A stretch of DNA of 6,185 nucleotides from Bacteroidales bacterium (GCA_007119075.1 SKQJ01000182.1:1-6185); one strand, 5' to 3'. Counted from the stretch's first letter, positions 1 to 6,111 are shown. Translations and numbers: made by a program. Notes: generated from the letters alone by a model not told the origin.

Positions 1-159
1 ATAACGGCCGTATTTATCGACAATATCAAAGCGGCCCTGTTTGATGTTTAAAATTGCAGAAAGTTTTGGCTGCACTCCCTGGATTGACATTTTCGAAGCC
101 CTGATAAAGGCTTCAGTTCTCGTTAATTTGTCTGAATTAATGCCATTTGGCAATTCAAA
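1..159 (-). pseudogene. HipA-like kinase/toxin fragment, 5'-truncated and cut by the window edge
   Basis: Read on the minus strand, 53 codons are open from 159 to the left edge. The stretch MSIQGVQPKLSAILN (codons starting at 90) is the signature of the short Bacteroidota HipA-type proteins. It is followed by GRFDIVDKYGRY, the glycine-rich region that in this family leads to an ILKP-type motif. HipA proteins are Ser/Thr kinases that act as type II toxins, usually with a HipB DNA-binding antitoxin. Here the frame is closed by TAA at 160-162, and roughly 40 N-terminal residues expected before the FELPNG segment are not seen. A TTG at 151-153 is the only plausible early start. No HipB-like helix-turn-helix gene or HipA N-terminal partner is visible upstream. 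I infer a decayed or rearranged 5' end. The family call rests on remembered motifs, and the kinase active site lies outside the window. Confidence 0.65.
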
Positions 160-347
160 TTACTGCCCTGGCAGTATTTAATCCGTTTAAATCAGGCGCA
201 TGGAACCTGCATGGTTTCTTCATGCTATTTTGTCTACCAAAGGCTTATGCGGGTTTCATCCGTCAATCACACAAGCCTGATTCAATATGTCAAGGCCTAC
301 CGGCACTTGAAAAGGCATATGACTGGTTTGCGGAACTGTAAACTCTT

Positions 348-439
348 CCACTTCAGGAAGCAAATCTTTGCCACTTCAGGAAGCAAATCTTTGCCACTTC
401 AGGAAGCAAAACTTTGCCAATTCGGGAAGTAAATCAACA
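348..439. repeat. Four tandem copies of a 23-bp unit
   Basis: The unit begins CCACTTCAGGAAGCAAA and is repeated with an exact 23-base period at 348-370, 371-393, 394-416 and 417-439. The first two copies are identical, the third differs by one base (T to A), and the fourth is diverged (CCAATTCGGGAAGTAAA at its start). The copies are contiguous, so this is not a CRISPR array. The period is not a multiple of three, so it cannot be a simple peptide repeat. The gradient of divergence toward the right end suggests recent slippage or duplication at the left. Such arrays can be protein-binding sites at the ends of mobile elements or plain slippage products; nothing here decides between them. Confidence 0.9.
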
Positions 440-512
440 ACAACCAAGATTCCCGTACAAATAACTGTGACAGTGGCAATCCCGGTTTGGAGGGCACCCT
501 TTCGGGGAATAA

Positions 513-653
513 TCAGTATTCCGGTTTGGCGATCTGAAAGAATCAAAAGACCGGAAGTTAACTGAATACATCCTGATCGGAACACTGTTAAGCTTTGGTA
601 CGGCTATCTTCACAGGGTTGTTCTACCTGAAGCTGGTAGCGGAAATCACTTAA
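513..653 (+). pseudogene. Possible C-terminal remnant of a membrane protein
   Basis: A plus-strand frame runs for 46 codons from just after TAA (510-512) to TAA (651-653). It has no ATG start. It reads as a charged linker (DLKESKDRKLTEY, 531-569) followed by a strongly hydrophobic stretch, ILIGTLLSFGTAIFTGLFYL, of the length of one membrane helix, and a short tail KLVAEIT. This layout, charged linker then a helix then a short polar tail before a stop, looks like the C-terminus of an integral membrane protein that has lost its front part. I do not recognise the family. A chance hydrophobic frame in AT-rich DNA is a real alternative, so confidence is low. Confidence 0.33.
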
Positions 654-678
654 ACATTACCATCCTGGTATGAATATA

Positions 679-690
679 TTGCCAATTCGG
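679..690 (+). repeat. Second copy of 12-bp direct repeat TTGCCAATTCGG
   Basis: TTGCCAATTCGG occurs exactly at 414-425, spanning the junction of the third and fourth 23-bp repeat units, and again here, 265 bases downstream and about 60 bases before the oxidoreductase start. The match ends at 690. It may be a detached, decayed copy of the 23-bp unit or a direct repeat bordering an inserted segment. The sequence match is certain; its meaning is inference. Confidence 0.6.
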
Positions 691-749
691 ATAATAATAA
701 TTTTAAAATTGTATTTTTAGCCATTATCTAACTTAAAAATTCGGCTTCG

Positions 750-2042
750 ATGACAAAGATTACCAGAAAAGAATTTATCCGAACCACTATTGCAGGTGCC
801 ATTGGATTATCAGTCTTCCCCTTATTGAAATCTTGTAAAGCGAGTGTTAACGATACTATACGGCTGGGTATTATTGGATTGGGACGACAGTCGGGATATC
901 TCATAGAAGGTTTCCAGAGGATACCAGGCGTAAAAATTGTTGCTGGTTCCGACGTATATGGAATAAAACGCAAACGCTTCGAAAATAGAATTCGCCGCAT
1001 TCACGAAAACAATGGGCTAACCGTTGAAGCAAAAACCTATGCGAATTATCAGGATTTACTTGGGCGCAGTGACATCGACGCGGTCATTATCGCAACCCCT
1101 GACCATTGGCATGCTATACAGACACTTGATGCTTGCAGAGCCGGCATGGATATTTACCTTGAAAAACCATTGACCTTCACCATTCAGGAAGGCATCAGGC
1201 TTTGTGAAGAAGTAAGGAAAAGAGATCTGGTATTGTCGGTTGGCAGTCAACAACGTTCGGACATGAATTTCCAGCATGCAAGAAAAATGGTGCAAGCAGG
1301 AAATCTTGGTAGTTTAACCCGCATCAATGCTTATGTAGGAGCTCCCCCAAGACCTTATGATTTGCCTGAAGAGCAAGTACCTGCTGACCTTGACTGGGAC
1401 AAGTGGCTGGGTCCCAACCCATACATCCATTACAATTCCCGATTAAATCCCCCCATTAGTCTCGACCCTGTTGAAAACGAAACTTTCTGGGCAGAGTGGC
1501 GCTATTATCAAGGTATTGGAGGCGGTTTCCTATGCGATTGGGGTGCACACAATTTTGACCAGGCTCAATGGGCTCTTGGTATGGATAATAGTGGACCGGT
1601 CAAAGTAATTCCGGCAGGCTATGAAGGGCAGGACTATATTTCGTTTGTTTATGAAAACGGGGTTGTTGTTGCCAATGAAAATTTCGGTAGTGGTTTTGGT
1701 GTGCGGTATCAAAGTCAGGATGCCTGGATTGAAGTAAGAAGGGGTGAATATAAAGCTTCTGATCCATCGTTGATACCTCCGGAAAGCAACATTGACGAGT
1801 CTGTAGAATATGAAACAGGAACTCCCCACCTTGTAGACTTCATCGAATGTTTGAAAACGCGCAAAGATCCAATTGCTCCGGTTGAAGCAGGACACCGTTC
1901 CGGCTCATTGGGTATTTTGGGTAACATAGCAACTCAACTTGGCCGCCCGCTTGACTGGAATCCAATAAAACAGGATTTTGTCAGCGATTCAGAAGCCAGA
2001 AAATATCTTCACAGAGAATACCGGGAAGGATATAAATTATAA
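750..2042 (+). CDS. Exported Gfo/Idh/MocA family oxidoreductase
   Basis: This 430-residue protein belongs to the NAD(P)-dependent Gfo/Idh/MocA family, which oxidises or reduces sugars, inositols and their derivatives. Residues 1-30 form an export signal: TRKEFIRTT resembles a Tat motif with one arginine replaced (R-K rather than R-R), then a hydrophobic stretch ending in LLKSC, a possible lipobox with Cys29. The Rossmann nucleotide-binding segment starts at residue 37 (IRLGIIGLGRQSG, with Gly43 and Gly45), and Asp68 ends the second strand. ATPDHWH lies at 115-121 and the family hallmark EKP at 138-140. The C-terminal domain carries GGGFLCDWGAHNFDQAQW (257-274), whose His267 is a likely catalytic residue. 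Length and layout match the bacterial type with the GFO_IDH_MocA_C2 domain. The ATG at 750 is chosen because it gives the full signal; no Shine-Dalgarno is seen, as usual in Bacteroidota. The gene stands alone on its strand; its substrate cannot be read from the sequence. Confidence 0.93.
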   Translation: MTKITRKEFIRTTIAGAIGLSVFPLLKSCKASVNDTIRLGIIGLGRQSGYLIEGFQRIPGVKIVAGSDVYGIKRKRFENRIRRIHENNGLTVEAKTYANYQDLLGRSDIDAVIIATPDHWHAIQTLDACRAGMDIYLEKPLTFTIQEGIRLCEEVRKRDLVLSVGSQQRSDMNFQHARKMVQAGNLGSLTRINAYVGAPPRPYDLPEEQVPADLDWDKWLGPNPYIHYNSRLNPPISLDPVENETFWAEWRYYQGIGGGFLCDWGAHNFDQAQWALGMDNSGPVKVIPAGYEGQDYISFVYENGVVVANENFGSGFGVRYQSQDAWIEVRRGEYKASDPSLIPPESNIDESVEYETGTPHLVDFIECLKTRKDPIAPVEAGHRSGSLGILGNIATQLGRPLDWNPIKQDFVSDSEARKYLHREYREGYKL

Positions 2043-2055
2043 TTTTCTGTCTTAA

Positions 2056-2769
2056 CGTGAAACCTGCCTTCCCGGTCTCCATATGCTTTTTACTATCTTC
2101 ACCATTGTTGAGCAACACCGCCATACCCTGGGGATGTTCCTTGTCGCCGGTCCGGGTCCAGCCCACGCAGTCAGGGTGGTCAAAATAGTCATACTGTTCG
2201 CCCCATGCATGATCCCTCCGGACCTCTAAAAAATTATCGATCATCCACTTATGACTGTGCAAATTGATTTCATGTTCATTTCCATCATTTCCCACGTCCT
2301 TGTAAGATGCACCGTAATAATCGGCTGCAAAAACACAGGGATAGCCATCGCGGCGCGGCAAAATCAGAGCGTACGCCAATGGCTTGAACCAGGGTTCAAC
2401 GACCGATTCAAGTGATTGCAGTGGTTGTGAATCTTTGAATTCTTCCTGCCGGTCAGCACCCACTTTATGATTGAAAACTATATCGGCATAGACCCGCAGC
2501 CCGGCCCCCAGAGCAGTTTTAAGAGCATGAAGGTATTCATGCCGGGTACCATATTTGGTTCGCACTGAACCTTTCTGATCAAACTCACCGAGGTCAAAAA
2601 GATCATATACCCCGTAGCCTGTATCATTCCCTCCCCCGGCACCCTTGTAAGCAGGAGGAAGCCAGACAGATGTTATACCCGCTTTTACAAGTTCATCAGC
2701 CTTTTCAGAAAGCTGTTTCCATAAAGTACCATCGGCCGGAGTGTACCAGTGGCCCCCGGAATACCGCAT
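2056..2769 (-). pseudogene. GH13 alpha-amylase remnant with catalytic core deleted
   Basis: The translated remnant matches the cytoplasmic/liquefying alpha-amylase type (GH13 subfamily 5) in two blocks. Residues 7-112 cover the N-terminal part of the barrel: HWYTPADGTLWKQL, SVWLPPAYKG, GYGVYDLFDLGEFDQKG, VRTKYGT and conserved region I (VYADIVFNHK, 93-102). At residue 113 (about 2433) the sequence jumps to DSQPLQSLES, which in intact enzymes follows region IV, then continues through WFKPLAYALIL, GYPCVF, YDYFDHP and GWTR. By comparison with the Bacillus enzymes from memory, about 200-215 residues are missing, including regions II and III with the nucleophile Asp and acid/base Glu. Asp113 probably equals the region IV Asp. 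Similarity stops near 2056, so the last roughly 40-50 residues are also lost. The frame stays open past 2056 into the antisense of the oxidoreductase gene and ends at 1981. The start ATG (2767-2769) overlaps the ATPase stop as TAATG. It cannot be an active amylase. Confidence 0.85.
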
Positions 2770-4109
2770 TACCTTATGATCTTATCCAATTCCCGTTCGA
2801 TACGATGTACGAGGTAAAAGGGGAGGTTCAGGAGGGTAAATTCTTTACCTGAGATGGTTTTAGCTTTTTGCAACAGGTACTCACCCTGATACACTCGCAC
2901 AGCAAGCGCGTGGGGTGCATTTTCGATAAACTGGTGCAGCGACCTTAATTTCCCAATGCTTCCTGCCTTAACCTCCACAGGAATGAGTTTGCTCCTGAAA
3001 GGGAGAACAAAATCCACTTCTGCACTAGAATCAGTTTTTTCTCGTGCCCAGAAGTACAGATCATTACTCAGGGAAAAACTGCTTGACAGCAACTCCTGAC
3101 CAACAATGTGTTCTGCTATGATCCCCTGGTGTGTACTACCGATGTCGCTATTAAATACAAGATCTCCCTTAATTTGAAGAGAATGGTTTATCAATCCGGT
3201 ATCAAGCAAATGTAATCTTGGCTTTCGCGTCAGATTAGGCTTTGCGGGCATTTGAGCAGATGTGCAGGGATATACCAGTTTTATCAACATGGCTTTTTCG
3301 ACTATCCGGAAAGCTGCCTTCATTTCACGTGAACGATAACCCGAATTGCCAAATCTTTCGAAGGTGACCTTTGTACCTCCTTCCTTGAAAACATTGGCAA
3401 TAACATGCCGGACGTATTCAACCTGAGCAGCGGAGTCGGCATATTTGTCAACATCATCAGAATATGACTGAATCAGATCGTTATACACCCCATCGAGCGA
3501 TGTAATGTCTGCATTCTGGGCATAAAGGTGAACAACTTCAGGCATCCCGCCAATGGTGGTGTATTTCTTAAACAACGAGAGCAACTGCGAATGCATGAAC
3601 ATTGGAACTTCCGGTTTTTCCAGAATCTCTACCAACTGGAGGTTCCCTGTGGCGAATAAGAATTCCCTGTATGAGCAGGGGCGCATTACCATATATTCGA
3701 CACGGCCTACGGGGAACGAAATCTTTCTGTCCATTATGCTTTCAAGCAATGACCCAGCCGCAATTACATACAAGTCATTCGCTTCCTCAAAAAAATATCT
3801 CAACAGTGCTACAGCCTTTGACGAGTTCTGGATTTCATCGATAAAAATAAGTGTTCTTCCTCCGGTACGCCTTTTACCTGCAAAAATAAACAGGGCAGTA
3901 AGCAGATCAGAAAAAGGATAGTCATTTTCAAATATTCCCCTGTCGCTTGCTTTCTCTAAATTCAATTTGATATACTGATCAAAGCCCCTGGAGAAAATAT
4001 CAATGGCTGTGGTTTTTCCAACCTGCCGGGCACCTCTTATCACAAGAGGTTTACGGTTAGCTTTCGTTGTCCACTTAATTAATTCCTTTAAAATATCTCT
4101 GTTGAACAT
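2769..4109 (-). CDS. AAA-type ATPase with DUF4143 C-terminal domain
   Basis: This 446-residue protein is a complete member of the widespread prokaryotic AAA_14/DUF4143 family. Walker A is GARQVGKT at 26-33, Walker B is TLIFIDE at 86-92, and a sensor-like VIAAGS lies at 115-120. The middle holds GRVEYMVMRPCSYREF (135-150) and the family motif LLDTGL (301-306). The C-terminal part shows AEVDFVLPF (363-371) and PVEVKAG (377-383), which fits the D...ExK pattern of the PD-(D/E)XK nuclease fold with Asp366, Glu379 and Lys381. The cellular role of this family is not established; membership in mobile or defence-related regions is common. I chose the ATG at 4107-4109. An in-frame TTG at 4134-4136 adds nine residues but lies inside the likely -7 promoter box. 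The stop overlaps the amylase-remnant start by one base. A 33-bp repeat array lies directly upstream. Confidence 0.92.
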   Translation of the reverse strand: MFNRDILKELIKWTTKANRKPLVIRGARQVGKTTAIDIFSRGFDQYIKLNLEKASDRGIFENDYPFSDLLTALFIFAGKRRTGGRTLIFIDEIQNSSKAVALLRYFFEEANDLYVIAAGSLLESIMDRKISFPVGRVEYMVMRPCSYREFLFATGNLQLVEILEKPEVPMFMHSQLLSLFKKYTTIGGMPEVVHLYAQNADITSLDGVYNDLIQSYSDDVDKYADSAAQVEYVRHVIANVFKEGGTKVTFERFGNSGYRSREMKAAFRIVEKAMLIKLVYPCTSAQMPAKPNLTRKPRLHLLDTGLINHSLQIKGDLVFNSDIGSTHQGIIAEHIVGQELLSSSFSLSNDLYFWAREKTDSSAEVDFVLPFRSKLIPVEVKAGSIGKLRSLHQFIENAPHALAVRVYQGEYLLQKAKTISGKEFTLLNLPFYLVHRIERELDKIIR

Positions 4110-4133
4110 TAATAAAAAAATTGAATTTAAAGA

Positions 4134-4141
4134 CAAATATA
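4134..4141 (-). promoter_or_regulatory. Bacteroidota-type -7 promoter box for the ATPase gene
   Basis: Read on the minus strand this is TATATTTG, a perfect match to the Bacteroidota -7 consensus TAnnTTTG. It lies 24 bases before the ATPase ATG at 4109, which would give a leader of about 15-20 bases. No TTTG-type -33 element is seen at the usual 19-21 base spacing, where the sequence is instead CCCCC-rich repeat DNA. The box also rules against the TTG start at 4136, which would fall upstream of the transcript start. Confidence 0.45.
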
Positions 4142-4148
4142 ATCATAA

Positions 4149-4247
4149 TGTAATAGATTGGGGGCATTTTATCAATAATATTGTAATAAACTGGGGGTAT
4201 TTTATCGATAATTTTGTAATACATTGGGGGCACCCTGGCAAATAAAT
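4149..4247. repeat. Three tandem copies of a 33-bp unit upstream of the ATPase gene
   Basis: Units start with TGTAATA at 4149, 4182 and 4215, an exact 33-base period. Copies one and two agree at 28 of 33 positions (shared core TGGGGG, ATTTTATC and ATAAT). Copy three agrees through TGGGGGCA and then diverges. The array begins 8 bases beyond the ATPase -7 box and occupies the region where a -33 element would be, so it is well placed to be an operator array; three helical turns separate equivalent positions. Because 33 is a multiple of three, both strands also stay open. The minus strand gives an 11-residue periodic peptide (PPMYYKIIDKI, PPVYYNIIDKM, PPIYY) inside a 66-codon ATG frame (4275 to 4075) that overlaps the ATPase start in another frame. 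I treat regulation as more likely than coding. Confidence 0.85.
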
Positions 4248-4385
4248 ACTGATGTATTCCCATATATAATTTCAAAAGCTATATTTAACATTTCAAAGAT
4301 TGCGGCCTGTCACTACACACGGTTTCTATCCTGGCCGAAAGTCAGTCCATAAAGCTTGACCACAATTAACTTCTATATCACTAAC
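4248..4385 (+). other. Leader/promoter region of the GH10 gene
   Basis: This AT-rich 138-base stretch separates the 33-bp repeats from the GH10 start. TATATTTA at 4280-4287 is one base off the TAnnTTTG -7 consensus, with no -33 partner recognised. TAATTTTG at 4209-4216, inside the repeats on the plus strand, is a full consensus match and could give a longer leader of about 160 bases. Neither is convincing alone. No riboswitch or hairpin was recognised. Confidence 0.25.
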
Positions 4386-5828
4386 ATGACAGATTCCAAA
4401 ATAAAGAAAGCACTAATTACCTGTGCAATACTGATCTCCCTTCCGGCCGGCAACATCCTTTCGCAACCTACCGAACAGATGATCAGGGAAATGGAGGCAC
4501 TTGCCGGATCCGGTCAGCATGAAAAGGCATTATCCCTGCGCCTTTCAATAGAGCAGGAATATCTGGACATTGCAAGGCATAACATAGAGCAATACCGGAA
4601 AACCGGGGCAGTATTAAAATTCACCGATAAAAATGGCAACCCGATTGATAACCTGCATGTTGAGATTAACCAGGTAACCCAGGATTTCCTTTTCGGGAAT
4701 AAGATCGGTAACCTCGTGCGGCCCGGAGAAAAGGATTACAAAACCGATCTGCAGAAAAAGAGGTTCAAGGATTTATTCAATAAGGCAGTTTTTCTTTTCA
4801 TATGGGCCAGTTATGAACCCAGACCGGGTCATCCTCAGTGGCAACAGTACAGCGAAATGTTAAACTGGGCACAGGAAAACGGAATCACAACTATTGGTCA
4901 CCCGCTTGGCTGGACGGGAAGGTGGGGAACACCCCGGTGGCTGCTCGATCTGCCCGACGATACCATAAACGAGCTTTATAAATCCAGGATAACCAATAAT
5001 ATTATCGGTTACGACGAACTGATAGATATGTGGATCGTCGTTAACGAACCGGTTAATACCGTCCCCTGGGAAGTTGCTATAGCCGATAAGAATAATGATG
5101 ATAACCTGAGGTACAATGTCAGGGGATACACAACTGAAGATTTTGTTCCATGGATTGAGAAATCCTACAAATGGGCGCACGAGGCCAACCCCGATGGAGA
5201 TTATATCATAAACGAGTACTTCACCCTTGCAATCCCTGAAATCCGGGACCGGTTCTATGATCTGCTAAAGGAATTGCGCAGAAGAAACACCCCCGTTACC
5301 GGTATAGGTATTCAGGCACATGAACCCCGCGAGCATTGGTTCTCGCCCATTGAAATATATGAAACCTTCGATCTTTACTCAGAATTTGGCCTTCCAATCC
5401 ATATTACCGAATTTATCCCTCAATCATCCGGAAAGAAGATCACGGGATGGCGCGAGGGGATTTGGACAAAAGAAGCCCAGGCCGAGTTTGCCGAGCATTT
5501 TTATACTCTGGCATTCGGTCATCCTTCGGTTGCATCCATTACCTGGTGGGGAATGTCTGACCGCAATATCTGGCTCGAGGGTGGCGGTTTGCTTGACGAG
5601 GAGTATAACCCAAAGCCGGTTTACAACACCCTCATGAGACTGATAAAGGAAGACTGGATGACGCGTGACCTGGCACTCGAAACCGATCACGACGGTCAGG
5701 TAACCTTCCGGGGATTTTTTGGCAAATACCAGGTAACAGTAACGGGTCAGGATGGCTCCAGTCAGGTTCTGAAATTCCACTTAAAAGAAAAAGTGACCAA
5801 CTGGTGGCAGTTCACCCTGTATAATTAG
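4386..5828 (+). CDS. Secreted atypical GH10-family glycoside hydrolase
   Basis: This 480-residue protein has a signal peptide (KIKKALITCAILISLPAG, cleavage probably after LSQ near residue 27). A helical linker follows, then a small beta domain at about 74-105 (AVLKFTDKNGNPIDNLHVEI ending in DFLFG), as in the larger atypical GH10 proteins. The GH10 barrel spans about 106-425: GHPLGW (171-176), the acid/base Glu221 in WIVVNEP, INEYF (275-279), GIGIQAHEP (306-314), the nucleophile Glu342 in IHITEF, and TWWGMSD (386-392). A C-terminal beta-sandwich of about 55 residues (HDGQVTFRGFFGKYQVTVTG) follows. GH10 enzymes cleave beta-1,4-xylan or related glycans by a retaining mechanism; here both catalytic Glu residues are present. 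However, the xylanase subsite motif ENxxKW reads VFLFIW (135-140), and the second His of the usual GHTLVWH is Thr177. Substrate may therefore differ. ATG 4386 is preferred over an in-frame TTG at 4356 because it places the signal peptide at the N-terminus. Confidence 0.9.
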   Translation: MTDSKIKKALITCAILISLPAGNILSQPTEQMIREMEALAGSGQHEKALSLRLSIEQEYLDIARHNIEQYRKTGAVLKFTDKNGNPIDNLHVEINQVTQDFLFGNKIGNLVRPGEKDYKTDLQKKRFKDLFNKAVFLFIWASYEPRPGHPQWQQYSEMLNWAQENGITTIGHPLGWTGRWGTPRWLLDLPDDTINELYKSRITNNIIGYDELIDMWIVVNEPVNTVPWEVAIADKNNDDNLRYNVRGYTTEDFVPWIEKSYKWAHEANPDGDYIINEYFTLAIPEIRDRFYDLLKELRRRNTPVTGIGIQAHEPREHWFSPIEIYETFDLYSEFGLPIHITEFIPQSSGKKITGWREGIWTKEAQAEFAEHFYTLAFGHPSVASITWWGMSDRNIWLEGGGLLDEEYNPKPVYNTLMRLIKEDWMTRDLALETDHDGQVTFRGFFGKYQVTVTGQDGSSQVLKFHLKEKVTNWWQFTLYN

Positions 5829-6031
5829 ATGTTGAGTCCCTTCAAATAATGTGTCCAATTTTTAACATAATATGAACTTATATCAATTATTCGTTCACCT
5901 TTACAACCACTAAAACCTCCCGTACCACCATTACCAGGTATATGAAACAGCTTACAGCCGCCGGCATATGGCTTGATCAACATACCGGTTTCAATGGTCG
6001 ACTGGGCTAAACCTTCCACCGAAGCACCGTT
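5825..6031 (-). other. Unassigned minus-strand open stretch, possible gene remnant
   Basis: The minus strand is open from 6031 to a TAA at 5825-5827, about 68 codons, closed upstream by TGA at 6032-6034. Possible starts are GTG at 6017-6019 and ATG at 5981-5983. The peptide has an uncommon composition for a chance frame: IKPYAGGCKLFHIPGNGG, then TGGFSGCKGERIIDIS, and a tail YYVKNWTHYLKGLNI. It has two Cys and many Gly residues. It meets the GH10 gene tail to tail with a 4-base overlap. In another frame just upstream, a SEAPLEVNVKSFGELKRC stretch (about 6033-6080) also looks protein-like, so a frameshifted gene end is possible. I recognise no family, and a chance open frame is not excluded. 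Confidence 0.3.
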
Positions 6032-6103
6032 TCAGTTCACCGAAACTCTTTACATTCACTTCTAAAGGGGCCTCCGACGTAAGAAAAAGTCATCAAGGTT
6101 TCT

Positions 6104-6111
6104 TAAATTTG
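6104..6111 (+). promoter_or_regulatory. Possible Bacteroidota -7 box before a gene starting at 6116
   Basis: TAAATTTG matches the TAnnTTTG consensus exactly. It ends only 4 bases before the ATG at 6116, so transcription would begin at or near the start codon, giving a leaderless or almost leaderless message. No -33 TTTG is seen 19-21 bases upstream. The match may be chance in AT-rich DNA. Confidence 0.3.

Larger units (their letters stand above)
160..749. other. Gene-poor scar region between hipA fragment and oxidoreductase
   Basis: No complete credible gene was found on either strand in this 590-base stretch. It contains the 23-bp tandem repeat, a 12-bp direct repeat, a 9-bp direct repeat (CCGGTTTGG at 482-490 and 521-529) and a possible membrane-protein remnant, all described separately. 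Short open frames of 60-70 codons exist but have no recognisable domain, and several are produced by the repeats themselves. A 22-codon minus-strand frame starting at 223 overlaps the beginning of the hipA frame but does not resemble a HipA N-terminus. The mix of gene remnants and repeats suggests past insertion or deletion. The last 90 bases are AT-rich and should hold the promoter of the oxidoreductase, but I see no convincing TAnnTTTG. TATTTTTA at 712-719 is the closest and is weak. Confidence 0.5.

Noticed and set aside
147..341. 64-codon plus-strand frame ending QGLPALEKAYDWFAEL
   Set aside because: The tail looks protein-like, but there is no recognisable domain, no promoter, and the start overlaps the antisense hipA fragment. 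Not enough to call a gene.
348..439. Short regular repeats considered as a CRISPR array
   Set aside because: The 23-bp units are directly adjacent with no spacers, and no cas genes are present.
376..585. 69-codon minus-strand hydrophobic frame through the 23-bp repeats
   Set aside because: It is partly generated by the repeats and antisense to the possible membrane remnant; no family features.
1530..1895. 121-codon minus-strand frame inside the oxidoreductase gene
   Set aside because: Antisense shadow of a conserved coding sequence with no recognisable domain.
3553..3921. 122-codon plus-strand frame inside the ATPase gene
   Set aside because: Antisense shadow of a complete, well-conserved ATPase coding region; no independent features.
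2769..4136. Longer ATPase reading from a TTG at 4136
   Set aside because: The extra nine residues would start within the likely -7 promoter box, and the ATG at 4109 matches the usual family N-terminus.
4356..4385. TTG start for the GH10 gene adding ten residues
   Set aside because: The extension puts a polar segment ahead of a normal signal peptide; the ATG at 4386 gives a standard one.
5424..5780. 118-codon minus-strand frame inside the GH10 gene
   Set aside because: Antisense shadow; the plus strand carries the GH10 nucleophile region and C-terminal domain.
6029..6046. Inverted repeat GTTTC/GAAAC considered as a terminator
   Set aside because: Only a 5-bp stem with an 8-base loop and no T-run; too weak.
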